Source: Anaerostipes caccae L1-92 (GTDB taxonomy: Bacteria; Bacillota; Clostridia; Lachnospirales; Lachnospiraceae). Taken from it: a stretch of 64,000 nucleotides of DNA. The position numbers were made by a program, and so were the translations under genes. The DNA lies in the NCBI RefSeq assembly GCF_014467075.1, contig NZ_AP023027.1, positions 3,137,501 through 3,201,500 on the forward strand, given 5' to 3'. Below the pieces are notes generated by a model, which saw nothing but the letters and a program-made list of their open reading frames with translations, had not been told where the DNA came from and did no database searches. Positions 62,290 to 64,000 of the stretch are shown in pieces (within the stretch, counting starts at the first letter, position 1; each line of letters starts with the position of its first letter).

Positions 62290-63207
62290 TTGCATGAAAG
62301 CCGCTTATTCAAAATCCTTTACTATCTGTTGGAAAAAGGACAGGCAACTGCACCTGAACTGGCCTCAAAATTTGAAGTATCTGTGAGAACCATTTACCGC
62401 GATATTGATGTAATGAGCAGTGCAGGTATTCCAGTGTATGCCGCCGCGGGAAGGGACGGCGGTATTAAACTGTATGATGATTTTATCATCAGCAAAGCTT
62501 TGCTGTCTGAGTCTGATATTCAGGATATCTTTATCGGTCTTCAGAGCTTATCCGCTGCCCAATATTCCGATCATGAAGGTACATTAGAAAAACTAGGTGC
62601 TCTTTTTAAGAAGACAAATACAGACTGGATTGAAATTGATTTTTCCCGCTGGGGAGCCTGCGTTCAAAAAGAACATGAAATCTTTTCTCTGCTGAAAATT
62701 TCTGTTTTAAAAAGGCAGGAAATTGTATTTTGTTATTATAATTCCAGGGGAGAGGTCAGTGAAAGGCGGTGCCGTCCGATAAAATTATTATATAAAGACA
62801 GATCGTGGTATTTGTTTGGATTCTGCTGCAAAAGAAATGATTACAGATTATTCCGTGTCTCAAGGATGAGGAGTCTGAAGCTCACAGAAGTTATGTTTGA
62901 TGAAATTCCTCATGATAACTTAAACATTTTGCCGCTGCCTGAGGACATGGAAGTATTAAATGAAATAGAACTTCGGTTTCCATTAGACATGGGGCATAGG
63001 GTTTTAGATATTTTCAGTGAAGAGGCGATCATACAAAACGATCAACAGTTTATTGTAAAAGCATCACTTCCCCGGAACGAATGGCTGTATGAAATGCTGT
63101 TATCTTTCGGAGAAAATGTCGAAATTGTACGTCCGATCAGCTTAAAAGAAGAAATCATAGAGCGCTGCGAAAAAGCTCTCAACCATCACAAAGGAGCAGA
63201 ATCATGA
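62290..63207 (+). CDS. YafY-type WYL domain transcriptional regulator
   Basis: 305 residues: HTH_11 winged helix (ATAPELASKFEVSVRTIYRD, residues about 16-35), a WYL domain (about 130-220, LLYKDRSWYLFGFCCKRNDY and FRVSRMRSL) and a WCX C-terminal region. The start is taken as TTG 62290, 8 nt after AAGGAGG; a GTG at 62281 overlaps that site. WYL domains sense small ligands or nucleic acid. The next gene overlaps it by 4 nt. Confidence 0.88.
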   Translation: MHESRLFKILYYLLEKGQATAPELASKFEVSVRTIYRDIDVMSSAGIPVYAAAGRDGGIKLYDDFIISKALLSESDIQDIFIGLQSLSAAQYSDHEGTLEKLGALFKKTNTDWIEIDFSRWGACVQKEHEIFSLLKISVLKRQEIVFCYYNSRGEVSERRCRPIKLLYKDRSWYLFGFCCKRNDYRLFRVSRMRSLKLTEVMFDEIPHDNLNILPLPEDMEVLNEIELRFPLDMGHRVLDIFSEEAIIQNDQQFIVKASLPRNEWLYEMLLSFGENVEIVRPISLKEEIIERCEKALNHHKGAES

Positions 63208-63827
63208 ATATAAAAAAGAGTTTACAAAGCATAGATGCTTCGGGCAGTAATTTTTATTTCAATGACGTCGATGTTATCCCAGAGAATATCAATGCTGTAC
63301 TTATTAATGAAGTCGTCCCCAAAGATCCTGAGAACGATTTCTATGGAAAACAGGATGGAGAATATCTTTCTGCTGCTGTCCGTCTTTTCCAAAACGCAGG
63401 AATAGAAGCAAACACGTCAGAGGAACTTCTGAACTTAGGTATTTATATTACAAATGCAGTAAAGAAACCAAAATCTCACACTTTCCTTGAAAGAAGCATG
63501 ATCGAAGAAAGCCTGCCTTTTCTTGAAAAGGAGCTCGCCTTATTTCCTAACGTTCAGGTAGTCATGCTGATGGGGGATGTGGCAAAAAAAGCAATGAATA
63601 TGATCGCTAAAAGAACAACGAAAAGAAATGTGATTCCTGCTGTTTCAACATACAAACTGCGCCACAGCGAAATATACTATAAAAATATACGGCTAATGCC
63701 CTCCTATATTATGACAGGAAAAAACATACTGATTGAAAAGTCGAAGTTTCAGATGGCTTGTGAAGATATTTCTAACATGATTAATATGATCAATCGTGAT
63801 CCTGTATTTCATCTTCATCAGCAATGA
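63204..63827 (+). CDS. Uracil-DNA glycosylase-like protein
   Basis: 207 residues resembling the UDG superfamily: N-terminal substrate pocket region, VQVVMLMGDVAKKAMN in the centre and RLMPSYIMTGKNILIEKSK near the C terminus, where UDG family enzymes have their HPS-type loop (here MPSYIMTG). The catalytic Asp/Asn is not obvious, so glycosylase activity is uncertain. ATGA overlap with the WYL gene and AAAGGAG upstream show coupled translation; the pair is a conserved-looking two-gene unit in which the regulator may respond to what this protein acts on. Confidence 0.7.
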   Translation: MNIKKSLQSIDASGSNFYFNDVDVIPENINAVLINEVVPKDPENDFYGKQDGEYLSAAVRLFQNAGIEANTSEELLNLGIYITNAVKKPKSHTFLERSMIEESLPFLEKELALFPNVQVVMLMGDVAKKAMNMIAKRTTKRNVIPAVSTYKLRHSEIYYKNIRLMPSYIMTGKNILIEKSKFQMACEDISNMINMINRDPVFHLHQQ

Positions 63828-63831
63828 ATTC

Positions 63832-63860
63832 TTTACAAACTTTTAAATTAGTGGTATATT
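63832..63860 (+). promoter_or_regulatory. Promoter of a small RNA
   Basis: TTTACA (63832-63837), 17 bp, TATATT (63855-63860) on the plus strand, just after the UDG-like gene. Confidence 0.65.
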
Positions 63861-63866
63861 TTAAGT

Positions 63867-63959
63867 AGAAAAAGGAACAACCGTCCAAAGCGGTTTGACC
63901 TAATAATAAAAGCAGGAAATCCACCCTATTACTTGCCAAAGTTCTCAAGGGTGGTTTTT
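63867..63959 (+). ncRNA. Short RNA, probable antitoxin of a type I toxin-antitoxin pair
   Basis: From the promoter at 63832-63860, a transcript of about 93 nt would end in a terminator with CCACCCT (63921-63927) / AGGGTGG (63948-63954) and TTTTT. It contains an inner ACCG/CGGT hairpin and no ORF with an RBS. It runs opposite to the possible toxin tail at 63971-64000 and would pair with that gene's 3' untranslated region, the usual arrangement for Fst/TxpA-like toxins. Confidence 0.5.
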
Positions 63960-63970
63960 CTATGCGTAAC

Positions 63971-64000
63971 TAATGACTAATCAAATATATGAAGGTCAGT
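63971..64000 (-). CDS. Possible C-terminal end of a small hydrophobic (holin-like) toxin, partial
   Basis: The last minus-strand reading frame ends at TAG (63971-63973) with the preceding codons encoding LTFIYLISH, a hydrophobic stretch ending in a polar residue as in small membrane toxins. The rest is outside the window. Called only because of the antisense RNA layout; nine residues are not enough for a family assignment. Confidence 0.3.

Overview
The window looks like a chromosomal segment from a spore-forming, low-to-moderate GC Clostridia bacterium of the Lachnospiraceae type; Anaerostipes or a close butyrate producer is my best guess, not a tested assignment. The grounds are SpoVT (endospore development), FtsEX with a PcsB-like hydrolase, Lachnospiraceae-style SnoaL/PAS/GGDEF/EAL signalling proteins, RAT/BglG-controlled PTS genes and a gene set aimed at short-chain CoA metabolism. 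Most genes, and the rRNA operon at the left edge, lie on the minus strand.

Layout. 1-1.1 kb: 5' end of a 16S rRNA gene preceded by tRNA-Ser(GGA) and tRNA-Ser(TGA). 1.2-6.3 kb: one long operon ycxB-like, tsaE, tsaB, rimI (fused to a small zinc protein), rnz, tsaD, ispD, centred on t6A tRNA modification. 6.5-7.0 kb: spoVT. 7.1-11.9 kb: uvrB-uvrA. 12-19.5 kb: a signalling block with a double-HTH GntR regulator, a REC-GGDEF-EAL-REC protein and a SnoaL-PAS hybrid histidine kinase broken by a frameshift. 19.7-21.7 kb: an S41 protease with a pseudopilin. 22-26.4 kb: LysR, MaoC hydratase, CoA transferase and GntP permease, a plausible module for using an external hydroxy-acid. 26.5-30.4 kb: a CdaR/PucR-like regulator, ftsE, ftsX and a PcsB-like M23 protein. 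30.5-36.2 kb: YitT, a LytR_C surface protein, an SDR enzyme, tex and dCMP deaminase. 36.2-40.3 kb: the ACT-protein/hom/PGM-like homoserine kinase candidate/aspartokinase operon. 40.6-48.9 kb: a small membrane protein, prfB, secA, hpf, trxB, trxA, EamA and AraC. 49.2-51.5 kb: sdpR-sdpI and an NCS2 permease. 51.6-57.2 kb: an Lsa-type ABC-F gene, VanZ, MgtC, an acetyltransferase and a MutS2-like gene without Smr. 57.8-62.1 kb: a PTS operon (EIIA, BglG-type antiterminator, EIIBC, ADP-ribosylglycohydrolase). 62.2-64 kb: a WYL regulator with a UDG-like gene, then what looks like the antisense RNA and toxin tail of a type I toxin-antitoxin locus.

The most interesting non-coding material is: (i) a family of interspersed hairpin repeats (four units at three sites) with an invariant 29-nt loop in three units and covarying stems, two units being joined tail to tail; (ii) four DnaA-box matches in 71 bp between trxB and hpf; (iii) transcription-attenuation leaders with small upstream ORFs in front of both the ABC-F gene and the MutS2-like gene, which suggests that the latter also answers to translation stress; (iv) two RAT/terminator pairs within one PTS operon whose only hydrolase-like enzyme is an ADP-ribosylglycohydrolase; (v) a WYL-type operator present both at its own promoter and, alone, in front of the MutS2-like promoter.

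No CRISPR array, transposase, prophage or conjugation genes were seen. All calls come from reading the sequence and the translations; no database search was run.
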